From: Nocardioides zeae | GTDB lineage: Bacteria > Actinomycetota > Actinomycetes > Propionibacteriales > Nocardioidaceae | Assembly: GCF_010686755.1 (NCBI RefSeq) | Contig: NZ_JAAGXA010000008.1 | Span: 124,001 to 188,000 of the forward strand | Length of the DNA stretch: 64,000 nt | Direction of reading: 5' to 3' | In this document: in pieces, positions 49,560 to 58,728 of the stretch | Numbering within the stretch: position 1 is the first letter of the stretch | How the letters are laid out: each line of letters opens with the position of its first letter | The notes under the pieces: generated by a model | Told to the model about the DNA's origin: nothing | Database searches by the model: none | Seen by the model: the letters and a program-made list of their open reading frames with translations, nothing else | Position numbers and translations under genes: made by a program

Positions 49560-50807
49560 ATGTCGACCACGTCTGCCGGGCTGCCGGGCACGCCGCTGGA
49601 CGGTGCGCCCGGGTCCGGGACGGGCATCGTCGGCCCCGGCGAGCTCCTCGCCCTCTTCCGCGCCCGCCCCGCCCTCACCCGCGCGGAGGTCATGACCCTC
49701 ACCGGCCTGTCCCGCTCCACGGTGAACCAGCGCCTCGACCTGCTGCAGGACGCCGGCCTCCTCGTCGCCCGGGAGCCCGACGTGGTGCCCGGCCGCGGTC
49801 GCGGCCGCCCCTCGGCCTCGTTCGCGTTCAACGAGGAGCAGGGCGTGCTGCTCGTGTGCGACATCGGCGCCACCGCGCTGCGCGCCGCCATCTGCGACCT
49901 GAGCGGGCGGGTGCTGCGCGACCTGCCGCTCACCAGCGACGTCACCGAGGGGCCGGAGGCGGTCCTGTCGCGCGTCGACCCGCTGTTCGCGGATCTGCTG
50001 CGCACCGCCGGGCGCGGCCCGGAGGACGTGCGCGGCATCGCCCTGTCCGTGCCCGGCCCGGTCGACCACGAGCAGGCGACCGTCGTCAGTCCCCCGATCA
50101 TGACGGGCTGGGACCGCTACGACATCCGCGGCCGGTTCGCCCGCACGTACGCGTGCCCCCTCCTGCTCGAGAAGGACGCCACGGCGATGGCGTGGGGCGA
50201 GTACCGCACCCACTACCCCGACGCCGACACCCTCCTCATGCTCAAGCTCGGCACGGGCGTGGGCGCCGGCATCATCGCGGGCGGGCGCATCCACCGGGGC
50301 GCCGACGGCGCCGCGGGCGACATCGGGCACACCCAGACGGCGGGCGCCGAGGGCGACACCGGGCCGCTCTGCCGCTGCGGCAACCACGGCTGCGTCGAGG
50401 CCCGCGCGGGCGGCTGGGCCATGCTGCGCGACCTCGCGGCCGCCGGACGCGACCTCAGCACCGTCGACGAGCTCGTCGAGCGGATCCGCACCGCCGACCC
50501 CGTGGCCGTCGGGCTCGCTCGCACCGCCGGCCGCGTCCTCGGTACGGCGCTGGCCGAGACCGTCAACATCCTCAACCCCCGCGTGGTGGTCGTCGGGGGC
50601 CAGCTGGCGGAGGCCGAGGAGCAGATCTTCGCGGGCCTGCGGGAGATGGTCTACTCCCGATCGCTGCCCCTGGCGACGCGCCGCCTCGAGCTCCACCGGA
50701 GCCGCCTGGACGTCCGCGCCGGCTCGGTCGGCCTGGCCCTCCTGCTGGCCGACCACATCTTCGCGCCCGCGACCGTCGACGCCGCACTGGCCGATCCCGC
50801 CTCGTGA
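49560..50807 (+). CDS. ROK-family transcriptional repressor (NagC/XylR type)
   Basis: The 415-residue protein has an N-terminal winged helix (ALTRAEVMTLTGLSRSTVNQ at ~43-62), then a sugar-kinase-like ROK domain with CDIGATALRAAICDL, the LLMLKLGTGVGAGIIAGG signature, and the zinc site GHTQTAG plus CRCGNHGCVEA. It likely senses the sugar or its phosphate and represses the divergent operon through the 49489-49516 palindrome. ATG 49560 is preferred; GTG 49551 is possible. Confidence 0.92.
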   Translation: MSTTSAGLPGTPLDGAPGSGTGIVGPGELLALFRARPALTRAEVMTLTGLSRSTVNQRLDLLQDAGLLVAREPDVVPGRGRGRPSASFAFNEEQGVLLVCDIGATALRAAICDLSGRVLRDLPLTSDVTEGPEAVLSRVDPLFADLLRTAGRGPEDVRGIALSVPGPVDHEQATVVSPPIMTGWDRYDIRGRFARTYACPLLLEKDATAMAWGEYRTHYPDADTLLMLKLGTGVGAGIIAGGRIHRGADGAAGDIGHTQTAGAEGDTGPLCRCGNHGCVEARAGGWAMLRDLAAAGRDLSTVDELVERIRTADPVAVGLARTAGRVLGTALAETVNILNPRVVVVGGQLAEAEEQIFAGLREMVYSRSLPLATRRLELHRSRLDVRAGSVGLALLLADHIFAPATVDAALADPAS

Positions 50808-50897
50808 TCCGCTGACCTCGCGGACCGACGCCGCGGCGTACCCCCGAGGCGGCCTGGGCTAGGCTCCCCCCGTTGGTTACCCGCCAGTAGGACAAGT

Positions 50898-50917
50898 GTC
50901 ACACGGACTGGTGTGAC
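50898..50917. promoter_or_regulatory. Inverted repeat upstream of Fe-S oxidoreductase gene
   Basis: GTCACAC and GTGTGAC are 6 bases apart, 90 bp before the start codon. The nearby GGTTACCCGCCAGTAG (about 50874-50889) is another operator-like stretch. The binding protein is not known. Confidence 0.4.
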
Positions 50918-51006
50918 GCAGCGAACGTCCCGACACTAAGGTCGGACGACGCGCGCGTTCCGAGTGGCCGGGACGCGCGCACGTAGTGACGAGGAGCTCT
51001 TCGCTG

Positions 51007-54000
51007 ATGGGTGCTATCCAGATCTTCGCTGTCGTCGTGTCGCTGGTGGTCACCGCGGTGGCCGTCACGATGACGACGATGGCGGTCCGTTCGATCGTCG
51101 CGACCGTCAAGGTCGGTCAACCGACCTCCGGACGCACCGACCAGCCGGTGCGACGCACCATCACGATGGTCAAGGAGACGTTCCTCCACACGCGGATGCT
51201 CCAGTGGCACTGGGTCGGCATCATGCACTGGTTCGTCTACGCGGCGTTCATCCTGCTGTCGACCGCGGTGATGACGGGCTACGTGCAGCTCTTCAAGCCC
51301 GACTTCGCGCTGCCGATCATCGGCCACTTCTTCCTCTTCGAGTGGGCCAGCGAGGGTCTCGGCCTGCTCGGCACGATCGGCATCGTCTTCCTCATCGTCT
51401 ACCGCCAGCTGCACCACCCGCGGCGGGAGGGCCGCCGCAGCCGGTTCTACGGCTCCAACCAGTGGCAGGCCTACTTCGTCGAGGCGATGGCCCTGCTCGA
51501 GGGCTCCGCGATCCTGTTCATCCGCGGCGCGGAGTACAACCTCGGCCAGATCGCCAGCGACCACCCCGAGGACTTCTCCACCTTCCACTTCCCGATCAGC
51601 TCCCACGTCGGCACGGCGCTGTTCCCGACCGGCGCGGGTTCCGAGGGCACGCTGGAGAACATCATCGTCGTCATCGCGATGATCAAGATCCTGCTCGCGA
51701 TGGTCTGGCTGATCGTCATCTCCTCGAACCTCAACATGGGCGTCGCCTGGCACCGCTTCACCGCCTGGCCCAACATCTGGTTCAAGCGTGAGGGCTCGGG
51801 CCGCACCGCGCTCGGCGCCCTGAAGCCGCTCACGTCGGACGGCAAGCCGATCACCCTCGACGACATCGACGACCTCGACGAGGACTCCACGCTCGGCGTC
51901 GGCAAGATCGAGGACTTCTCCTGGAAGGGCATCCTCGACTTCACGACCTGCACCGAGTGCGGTCGCTGCCAGAGCCAGTGCCCGGCCTGGAACACCGAGA
52001 AGCCGCTGTCGCCCAAGCTGCTCATCATGGGCCTGCGCGACCACGCCTACGCGAAGGGTCCGTACTCCCGCGCCGGCGGCGAGGAGAGCGAGGCGGCCAC
52101 CGCCCTGCTCGAGGGCAACGAGGTGCTGCAGCGCGAGGCCGAGCGTCCCCTCGTCGGCGACACGGGTGACGACTGGTTCTACATGCCGGAGAACGGCGCG
52201 GCCGTGATCGACCCCGACGTGCTCTGGTCGTGCACCTCCTGCGGCGCCTGCGTCCAGCAGTGCCCCGTCGACATCGAGCACGTGGACCACATCGTCGACA
52301 TGCGCCGTTACCAGGTGCTCGTCGAGTCCAACTTCCCCGCCGAGCTCAACGGCCTCTTCAAGCGCCTCGAGAGCAAGGGCAACCCGTGGGGCATGTCCCC
52401 CAACGACCGCCTCGACTGGGCCAAGGGCCTCGACTTCGAGGTGCCCGTCGTCGGCGAGACCATCGAGTCGCTCGACGAGGTGGACTGGCTGTTCTGGGTG
52501 GGCTGCGCCGGGGCGTACGAGGACCGCGCGAAGAAGACCACCCGCGCCACCGCGGAGCTGCTCGACATGGCCGGCATCAGCTTCGGCGTGCTGGGCAACG
52601 GCGAGACCTGCACCGGCGACTCGGCGCGCCGGGCCGGCAACGAGTTCGTCTTCCAGGGCCTCGCGGCGCAGAACGTGGAGACGCTCAAGGAGTTCAAGGC
52701 CAAGAAGGTCGTCTCCACCTGCCCGCACTGCATGAACACGCTGAAGAACGAGTACAAGTCGTTCGGCATCGAGCTCGAGGTCATCCACCACACGCAGCTG
52801 CTCAACCGCCTGGTGCGCGACGGCAAGCTGACGCCGGTCGCCTCCGGCGCGGGCGCCCACCAGCGCACGATCACCTACCACGACCCCTGCTACCTGGGCC
52901 GTCACAACCAGGTCTACACGCCTCCGCGCGAGCTGCTGCAGATCATGCCGGGCGCCGAGGTCAAGGAGATGGAGCGCAACTCCGAGCGGTCCTTCTGCTG
53001 CGGCGCCGGTGGCGCCCGCATGTGGATGGAGGAGAACATCGGGGAGCGCATCAACGTCAACCGCACCCAGGAGGCGGTGGGCACCGGCGCCGACCAGATC
53101 GCCGTCGGCTGCCCCTTCTGCCGCGTGATGATCTCCGACGGCCTGACCGCCGAGCAGTCCGGCGGCCGGGCGCGCGAGGAGGTCGAGGTCCTCGACGTCG
53201 CGCAGATGCTGCTCGCGTCGGTGAAGGGCGAGCAGGCGACCAAGCTGCTCCCCGGCGAAGGCGCGAAGGCCGCTCCCGCGAAGGCGAAGCCCGCGGCGAA
53301 GAAGAAGGACGAGGCGCTCGAGGCCGAGCCGGAGGACGGCGACGTCACCGTCACCGACTCCACCGTCACCGAGACGGCCGACGTCGGCCCGCTGGCCAAG
53401 GCCTCGGGCGGCGACTCGCTCTTCGACACCCCGGAGTCGAAGAAGGAGGAGCCGAAGAAGGAGGGCACCGGCGGCTCGCTGTTCGACGACGACGCCTCGT
53501 CGCTCTTCGACACGCCCGCGAAGCCCGCTGCCAAGGCGGAGCCCGCGGAGAAGCCGGCTGCGGAGAAGCCCGCCGAGAAGCCCGCCGCCGACCTCGGCGC
53601 CGGCGGGTCGCTGTTCGACCTGGGTGGCGATGCTCCCGCGAAGCCTGCTGCGAAGGCGGAGCCCGCGGAGAAGCCCGCGGAGAAGCCGGCTGCGGAGAAG
53701 CCCGCCGAGAAGCCCGCCGCCGACCTCGGCGCCGGCGGGTCGCTCTTCGACATCCCGGCCCAGGAGTCGGCTCCGGCTGCTCCGGCTGTTCCGGCTGAAT
53801 CGAAGGCCGAGCCGGTCGAGGCGAAGGCCGAGCCCGCCGCGACCGGCGGCGGGGCGACCAGCTCCCCGCGGACGGACGTCGACATCAGCGCCGCTGGTTC
53901 GCTGTTCGACATCGCGGCCCCCGAGACCGGCACGGCCCCCGCCCGCGCGGCGGAGCCCGACGCAACGGAGTCTGCCGCAACGGAACCCGCCGCGACGGAG

Positions 54001-54633
54001 CCGGAGCCCGCTCCGGTTGCCGAGAAGCCGGCAGCGACCGGCGGCGGGGCGACCAGCTCCCCGCGGACGGACGTCGACATCAGCGCCGCTGGTTCGCTGT
54101 TCGACATCGCGGCTCCCGAGACCGGCACGGCCCCCGCCCGCGCGGAGGAGCGCGCGCCGGTGACGGAGGAGCCCGCGCCGGTGACGGAGGAGCCCGCGCC
54201 GGTGACGGAGGAGCCCGCGCCGGTGACGGAGGGGCCCGTCGCGGAGGAGCCGGAGGCAGAGGCCCCGGTCAGCGAGCCCGAGCCGGAGCCGGCTCCGGCG
54301 ACGTCGGTCGCCCCGGCGGCGAGCGGCGGGGGCGCCACGAGCACCCCGCGCACCGACGTCGACATCCACGCGACGAGCTCGCTGTTCGACATCGAGGCAC
54401 CGGAGACGGGCACGGCCCCCGCGCCGGCAACCCCGGCACCGGCCGCCGAGACGCCGGTCGCCGAGGCGGAGCCCGAGGCAGCAGCGGAGCCCGAGCCGGA
54501 GCCCGAGCCGGAGGCAGTTGCTGAGCCCGAGCCGGCCCCTGCACCGCAGGAGAAGCCGCGCTCCAGCGGGGCGACGCACACGCCGCGCACGGATGCGGAC
54601 ATCCACGGCGCGGACTCGCTCTTCGACCTCTGA
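51007..54633 (+). CDS. Membrane Fe-S heterodisulfide-reductase-like oxidoreductase with repetitive SLFD tail
   Basis: The 1208-residue protein begins with about five membrane helices (residues 1-250; DsrM/NarI-like). Two 4Fe-4S motifs follow at ~315 (CTECGRCQSQCPAW) and ~409 (CTSCGACVQQCPV), then two CCG-type domains (GCAGAYEDRAKK at ~499 with STCPHCMN; FCCGAGGARMWMEE at ~663). This is the plan of mycobacterial Rv0338c, probably moving electrons between quinone and a cytosolic partner. From ~755 on is a low-complexity Ala/Pro/Glu/Lys tail with nine SLFD motifs, the last forming the C-terminus (SLFDL). ATG 51007 is used; GTG 50986 is in frame. Confidence 0.9.
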   Translation: MGAIQIFAVVVSLVVTAVAVTMTTMAVRSIVATVKVGQPTSGRTDQPVRRTITMVKETFLHTRMLQWHWVGIMHWFVYAAFILLSTAVMTGYVQLFKPDFALPIIGHFFLFEWASEGLGLLGTIGIVFLIVYRQLHHPRREGRRSRFYGSNQWQAYFVEAMALLEGSAILFIRGAEYNLGQIASDHPEDFSTFHFPISSHVGTALFPTGAGSEGTLENIIVVIAMIKILLAMVWLIVISSNLNMGVAWHRFTAWPNIWFKREGSGRTALGALKPLTSDGKPITLDDIDDLDEDSTLGVGKIEDFSWKGILDFTTCTECGRCQSQCPAWNTEKPLSPKLLIMGLRDHAYAKGPYSRAGGEESEAATALLEGNEVLQREAERPLVGDTGDDWFYMPENGAAVIDPDVLWSCTSCGACVQQCPVDIEHVDHIVDMRRYQVLVESNFPAELNGLFKRLESKGNPWGMSPNDRLDWAKGLDFEVPVVGETIESLDEVDWLFWVGCAGAYEDRAKKTTRATAELLDMAGISFGVLGNGETCTGDSARRAGNEFVFQGLAAQNVETLKEFKAKKVVSTCPHCMNTLKNEYKSFGIELEVIHHTQLLNRLVRDGKLTPVASGAGAHQRTITYHDPCYLGRHNQVYTPPRELLQIMPGAEVKEMERNSERSFCCGAGGARMWMEENIGERINVNRTQEAVGTGADQIAVGCPFCRVMISDGLTAEQSGGRAREEVEVLDVAQMLLASVKGEQATKLLPGEGAKAAPAKAKPAAKKKDEALEAEPEDGDVTVTDSTVTETADVGPLAKASGGDSLFDTPESKKEEPKKEGTGGSLFDDDASSLFDTPAKPAAKAEPAEKPAAEKPAEKPAADLGAGGSLFDLGGDAPAKPAAKAEPAEKPAEKPAAEKPAEKPAADLGAGGSLFDIPAQESAPAAPAVPAESKAEPVEAKAEPAATGGGATSSPRTDVDISAAGSLFDIAAPETGTAPARAAEPDATESAATEPAATEPEPAPVAEKPAATGGGATSSPRTDVDISAAGSLFDIAAPETGTAPARAEERAPVTEEPAPVTEEPAPVTEEPAPVTEGPVAEEPEAEAPVSEPEPEPAPATSVAPAASGGGATSTPRTDVDIHATSSLFDIEAPETGTAPAPATPAPAAETPVAEAEPEAAAEPEPEPEPEAVAEPEPAPAPQEKPRSSGATHTPRTDADIHGADSLFDL
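53400..54633 (+). repeat. Coding repeats in the Fe-S reductase tail
   Basis: DNA-level repeats encode KPAAKAEPAEKPAEKP-type blocks and three long blocks beginning GGGATSSPRTDVDI and ending SLFDIAAPETGTAPA. A run of GAGCCCGCGCCGGTGACGGAG repeats lies near 54165-54235. Two of the blocks are nearly identical over about 100 bp (near 53840 and 54030). Confidence 0.85.
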
Positions 54634-54650
54634 CCGGAGCCGCGACGTAC

Positions 54651-54688
54651 CGAACGGGGCGGGACCCACACGGGTCCCGCCCCGTTCG
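54651..54688 (+). terminator. Rho-independent-like terminator of the Fe-S reductase gene
   Basis: A perfect 17-bp stem (54651-54667 with 54672-54688) and a four-base ACAC loop lie 17 bp after the stop codon. No long T run follows. Confidence 0.85.
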
Positions 54689-54705
54689 CCGTCTCCCCCA
54701 ACCTC

Positions 54706-54795
54706 GGGACGTCATGCGGGGCGGCGCCCCCGACGACCGACACGCATGACGTCCGCAGGGGCCTCGCGCCCCGGGACGGACGTCATGCGAAGCGG
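54706..54795. repeat. Palindromic ACGTCATGCG element, three units
   Basis: ACGTCATGCG occurs near 54709 and 54780 in direct orientation and as CGCATGACGT near 54753, each within a longer similar GC-rich context (GGGACG before, GGGGC/GAAGCGG after). The units can pair as alternating hairpins. It lies between the terminator and the repeat at 54803. Confidence 0.65.
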
Positions 54796-54802
54796 ACCCG
54801 CC

Positions 54803-54875
54803 CCCACTTGTGCGGTGCTAGTGCGTCCTGTGCGGTGGTCGACCGCGTGTGAAGTAGCCCGGACACCGCGTTACA
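54803..54875. repeat. Second, partial copy of the 34945-35056 element
   Basis: On the minus strand, 47 bp from TGTAACGCGGTGTCCGGGC through GACCACCGCACA match the left part of the element at 34946 with one difference (T to C). A further ACCGCACAAGTGG follows at the other end. The inverted right arm is missing. The rest of the 54634-54924 gap holds the terminator and the ACGTCATGCG units. Confidence 0.85.
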
Positions 54876-54924
54876 TGGGGGCGGGCGGGCAGCCAGGGCC
54901 GGCCGGGGCCGGCACAGCCGGGCC

Positions 54925-56109
54925 TCAGCGCGTACGGCGCGCGACGACCCACCCGCAGGCCATGGCGAGCCCGACGAGCGCGGCGACCCAGGTGACGACG
55001 CCGGGCCAGCCGAAGCCGCTCCAGGCGGTGCCGACCCACGCCCCGAAGATGCTGGACCCGGCGTAGTAGCCGAACACGTAGAGCGCGCTGGCCTGCGTGC
55101 CGTGGGCGCCGGCGACGACGGGCGCCCACCCGCTGGCGACGGCGTGGGCGGCGAAGAAGCCCGCGGTGAGCACGACGAGCCCGATCACGACGGTGGGCAG
55201 CCAGGCGGGCAGCGTGAGCAGCAGGCCGGCGAGCATGAGACCGAGGCCCAGGGCGAGCACCGCCGGACGTCCGACGCGGTCCGCCGCCCGGCCCGCGAGC
55301 GCCGAGGACGTCGTGCCGGCGAGGTAGGCCAGGAACACGAGACCCACGACGGCGACGGGCAGCGAGAACGGCGGCGCGACCAACCGGAACGTCAGGTAGT
55401 TGTAGACCGCGACGAACCCGCCCATGAGCAGGAACGGGATGGCCACGAGGGCCAGCACGGCGGGGTCGCGCAGGAGCGAGCGGAAGGCGCGGGGCGACGT
55501 GCGGGGTCCCACGGTCTCGTTGATCGCCGGGGGCAGCAGCCACCAGAAGACCGCGGTCGCGACGAGGGCCGCGAGGGCCAGCAGCGCGAGCGCGATCCGC
55601 CAGGTGCCGAGGTCGACGGCTGCGGCGGTGATCAGCCGGCCCCCGACACCGCCGAGGGAGTTGCCGGCGACGTACAGGCCCATGGCCGCGCCGAGGCCGC
55701 TGGGGTGCACCTCGGCGCCCACGTGCCCCATGGCGACGCCGACGATCGCGGCGAGCACGAGGCCGAGCAGGCCGCGGAACCCCACGAGCAGCTCGAGCGT
55801 GGGCGCGGCGGCGCACGCGAGGGCGAGGGCGACGGCGAGCAGGAGCCCGATCCGCATGGTGCGCACGCGGCCCCACCGGATCGCGAGGGCGGTGACCGGC
55901 ACGACGGCGAGCGCGAGGGCTCCGGTGCTGGCCGAGACGGTGAGGCTGGCGCGGGCGGCGGTCGCGCCGTACTCCTCCGCGATCTCCGGCAGCAGCGGCT
56001 GCGTCGCGTAGAGCATCCCGAACGCCGCGAGCCCGGCGCAGGCCATCGCGAGGTTCAGCCGGCGGTAGCCCTGCGACCCCGGGCGGTGACGGTCGCTCGG
56101 GTCGGGCAC
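54925..56109 (-). CDS. MFS transporter (YnfM-like)
   Basis: The 394-residue protein has twelve predicted helices; the first carries AFGMLYATQPLLPEIAEEYG, a signature of the YnfM/arabinose-efflux-like group, and loop 2-3 reads ALAIRWGRVRTMRIG. A GRAADRVGRPAVLAL motif is in loop 8-9. Efflux of small molecules is likely but the substrate is unknown. GTG 56109 is the start that gives family length. The upstream gap has two GGTAACCCC repeats 11 bp apart (near 56123), possibly an operator shared with the divergent peptidase gene. Confidence 0.86.
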   Translation of the reverse strand: MPDPSDRHRPGSQGYRRLNLAMACAGLAAFGMLYATQPLLPEIAEEYGATAARASLTVSASTGALALAVVPVTALAIRWGRVRTMRIGLLLAVALALACAAAPTLELLVGFRGLLGLVLAAIVGVAMGHVGAEVHPSGLGAAMGLYVAGNSLGGVGGRLITAAAVDLGTWRIALALLALAALVATAVFWWLLPPAINETVGPRTSPRAFRSLLRDPAVLALVAIPFLLMGGFVAVYNYLTFRLVAPPFSLPVAVVGLVFLAYLAGTTSSALAGRAADRVGRPAVLALGLGLMLAGLLLTLPAWLPTVVIGLVVLTAGFFAAHAVASGWAPVVAGAHGTQASALYVFGYYAGSSIFGAWVGTAWSGFGWPGVVTWVAALVGLAMACGWVVARRTR

Positions 56110-56192
56110 CCGCCCAGCATCGCAGGTAACCCCCCGGTAACCCCGGGTCGGCGGCGTCGTTACCCAGGTCACACCACCCGCAGGAGTGACCC

Positions 56193-58709
56193 ATGCAGCT
56201 CGCCCGCCGCACCGCCCGCCGCACCGCCCGCCGCACCGCCTCGTACGTCGCGACCCTCGCCCTCGTCGCCTCCGCGGCCGCGCTCGTGCCGAGCCCGGCC
56301 CCCGCCGAGAGCATCCGGACGAGCGCCCCTGCGAGCAGCGCGCCCGCGAGCGCTCCCGCCCTCCCCAGCGGCTGGACGCCCCGGCCGGCCGACTACCCGG
56401 GCACGGCGACGCAGCGCGACCTGCAGATCCCGATGTCCGACGGCACGGTGCTGCGCGGCGACCTCGTGCTCCCCGCGGACGCCGACGGGGTCGCGGTGCC
56501 CGGCCGCTTCCCGGTCGTCGTCACCATCACGGCCTACAACAAGGCCGCGCAGGGGGCGACCGGCCTGACGGGCGGCGGGGCCGACTACCTCGTGCAGCGC
56601 GGCTACGCCCAGCTCACCGTCGACGCCCGCGGCACGGGCTCGTCGCAGGGCTCCTGGGCGGCGTTCAGCGCGCGGGAGAACACCGACGCGGGCGAGATCA
56701 TCACGTGGGCCACCTCGTCGGCGCGGCCGTGGAGCAACGGCTCGGCCGCGATGCGCGGGCCGTCCTACATGGGCATCAACCAGATCTTCGCCGCCGCGCA
56801 GAAGCCGCCCGGCCTCAAGGCGCTCTTCCCGCAGGTGCCCGCCGCGGACGTCTACCGCGACGTCGTCGCCTCGGGCGGCCAGATCGACGTCGGGTTCATC
56901 CCCCTGTGGCTGGGCCTGGTGACCACGACGGGCGTGGTGCCGCCGGCGTACGGCGCGACCGACCCCGCCGCGGCCCTCACCACCCTCTTCCAGCACCTCG
57001 GCGGCGCCCTCACCTTCACGGTGCCCCTGATGCTGGCGGCCGTGCTGGGCGGCGACCCGGCGTACGACGGCGCGTTCTACCGCGAGCGCTCCCCCATCGA
57101 GGTCGTGGACGACGTGGACGTGCCGACCTTCCTCGTCGGCGGTCAGCACGACCTGTTCCAGCGTGGCACTCCCCTGCTGTTCGAGGACCTGCGCTCGCGG
57201 GGGGTGCCGACGAAGATGATCGTCGGCCCGTGGAACCACCTGGAGGGCTCGTCGGGCGAGGGCGTCGCCGACGCGGGCTACGGCACCCTCGAGGAGCTGC
57301 AGCTGCGCTGGTTCGACCACTACGTGAAGGGCGTGCCCGACCCGGCCCTCGACACCGACATCGCGCCGTTGACCTACTACGAGCAGAACGCCGACACCTG
57401 GCGGCAGGCGAACGACTGGATCGGCGACAACCTGAGCGCCACCACGTTCCGCCTCTCCGGCCCGGCCACCGCCGGCGGCGTCCGCAACGGCAGCCTCACG
57501 ACGGGCGCCGCGACCCCCGGCACGGCGACGGTCCCGCCCGTCCCGGTGGCGGGGCTCTGCACGCGCTCGACCGACCAGTGGACGGCCGGTCTGCCCACCG
57601 CGGTGCTCGCCGACCTGCCGTGCTGGAGCGACAACCGCGCCAACGACCTCGCCGGCGTGGTCTACGAGACGGGTGCGCTCTCGACGCCGCTCCGCTTCCA
57701 GGGCCCGCTCAACGCGCGGCTCTACACCTCGACCCCGACCGGTGACGGCATGCTCTCGGTCGCGGTCTCCTCGGTGGCGCCCGACGGCACCGTCCACCGC
57801 ATCACCGGGGGCTGGCAGACCATCGCGCACCGGGCGCTCGACACGGGCCGCAGCCGCTACCTCGACGGGCAGCTCGTCCAGCCGTACCACCCGTTCACCC
57901 GGGAGGCGAAGGCCTCCGCGCCGAGCGGCGCCGTCGTGCCGGTCGACGTCGAGATCTTCCCGACCGGCGCCCAGGTGCCGGCGGGCCACCGGCTGCGCGT
58001 CGCGGTGCAGGCGTACGACGTGCCCCACCTCCTGCCGACCGTGCCGGACCTCCCGGCCACGCTGGCGCCGCTGACGATCCACACCTCCGAGCAGTACCCC
58101 TCGGCGCTGACCCTGCCCAGCGTGGGGAGGTTCGCGACCACGACGTACACGCGGCTCGGGGCCGACACGACGGCCGCCGGGGCGACGAACACGCTGGGCA
58201 TCCAGGTCACGACCACGGGCTTCGGCCGCCCCACCGGCACGGTGCGCGTCGCGGTCGACGGGCGGACGCTCCGCGACGTACCGCTGGTGCGCGGCAGCGC
58301 CACGACCACCCTCCCGGCGGGCACGGCGGGCAACCGGACGGTGACCGCGACGTACCTCGGCAACGACACCTCCGCCCCGTCGCAGCGCAGCCGCACCTGG
58401 GTGGTGCGCCCGCCGGCGGTGCTCGCGACGACGACGTACGTGCGGATGCTCGACGGCGCCACCACCCGGGTGGGGCAGGGCAACCGCGTCGGGTTCTCGG
58501 TCGTGCGCGCCGACGGCACCCCGGCCTCCGGGCGGGTGCGGGTGCTCGTCGACGGTCGCCGCATCACCGAGGTGCCGCTCGTGCGGGGGCTCGGAACGCT
58601 GACGCTCCCGGCCGCGAGCCGGGCGGGGACGCGGACGGTGACGGCGACCTACATCGGGCAGCCGACCTCGCGACCCTCCAGCCGGTCGACGGCGTGGGTG
58701 GTGCGCTGA
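56193..58709 (+). CDS. Secreted X-Pro dipeptidyl-peptidase/CocE-like hydrolase with Ig-like repeats
   Basis: The 838-residue protein has an Arg-rich n-region with three RRTA repeats, a signal sequence ending near residue 40, and an S15/CocE alpha/beta-hydrolase core: VQRGYAQLTVDARGTGSSQG, the nucleophile serine in GPSYMGINQ (~190), acid near LVGGQHDLFQRG and histidine in VGPWNHLEGSSGEG. A jelly-roll domain follows (~450-630), then two ~95-residue Ig-like repeats (~645-838), each ending TVTATYxG. It is exported and probably cleaves peptides or esters outside the cell. ATG 56193 follows GCAGGAG. Confidence 0.9.
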   Translation: MQLARRTARRTARRTASYVATLALVASAAALVPSPAPAESIRTSAPASSAPASAPALPSGWTPRPADYPGTATQRDLQIPMSDGTVLRGDLVLPADADGVAVPGRFPVVVTITAYNKAAQGATGLTGGGADYLVQRGYAQLTVDARGTGSSQGSWAAFSARENTDAGEIITWATSSARPWSNGSAAMRGPSYMGINQIFAAAQKPPGLKALFPQVPAADVYRDVVASGGQIDVGFIPLWLGLVTTTGVVPPAYGATDPAAALTTLFQHLGGALTFTVPLMLAAVLGGDPAYDGAFYRERSPIEVVDDVDVPTFLVGGQHDLFQRGTPLLFEDLRSRGVPTKMIVGPWNHLEGSSGEGVADAGYGTLEELQLRWFDHYVKGVPDPALDTDIAPLTYYEQNADTWRQANDWIGDNLSATTFRLSGPATAGGVRNGSLTTGAATPGTATVPPVPVAGLCTRSTDQWTAGLPTAVLADLPCWSDNRANDLAGVVYETGALSTPLRFQGPLNARLYTSTPTGDGMLSVAVSSVAPDGTVHRITGGWQTIAHRALDTGRSRYLDGQLVQPYHPFTREAKASAPSGAVVPVDVEIFPTGAQVPAGHRLRVAVQAYDVPHLLPTVPDLPATLAPLTIHTSEQYPSALTLPSVGRFATTTYTRLGADTTAAGATNTLGIQVTTTGFGRPTGTVRVAVDGRTLRDVPLVRGSATTTLPAGTAGNRTVTATYLGNDTSAPSQRSRTWVVRPPAVLATTTYVRMLDGATTRVGQGNRVGFSVVRADGTPASGRVRVLVDGRRITEVPLVRGLGTLTLPAASRAGTRTVTATYIGQPTSRPSSRSTAWVVR

Positions 58710-58728
58710 CCGGCCGCAGGGAGTCGGG

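Noticed and set aside
50899..54669. A long minus-strand open frame opposite the Fe-S oxidoreductase gene
   Set aside because: It mirrors the codon bias of the real gene; its Leu/Gly/Arg repeats are the reverse of the Ala/Pro/Glu tail and it has no known domain.
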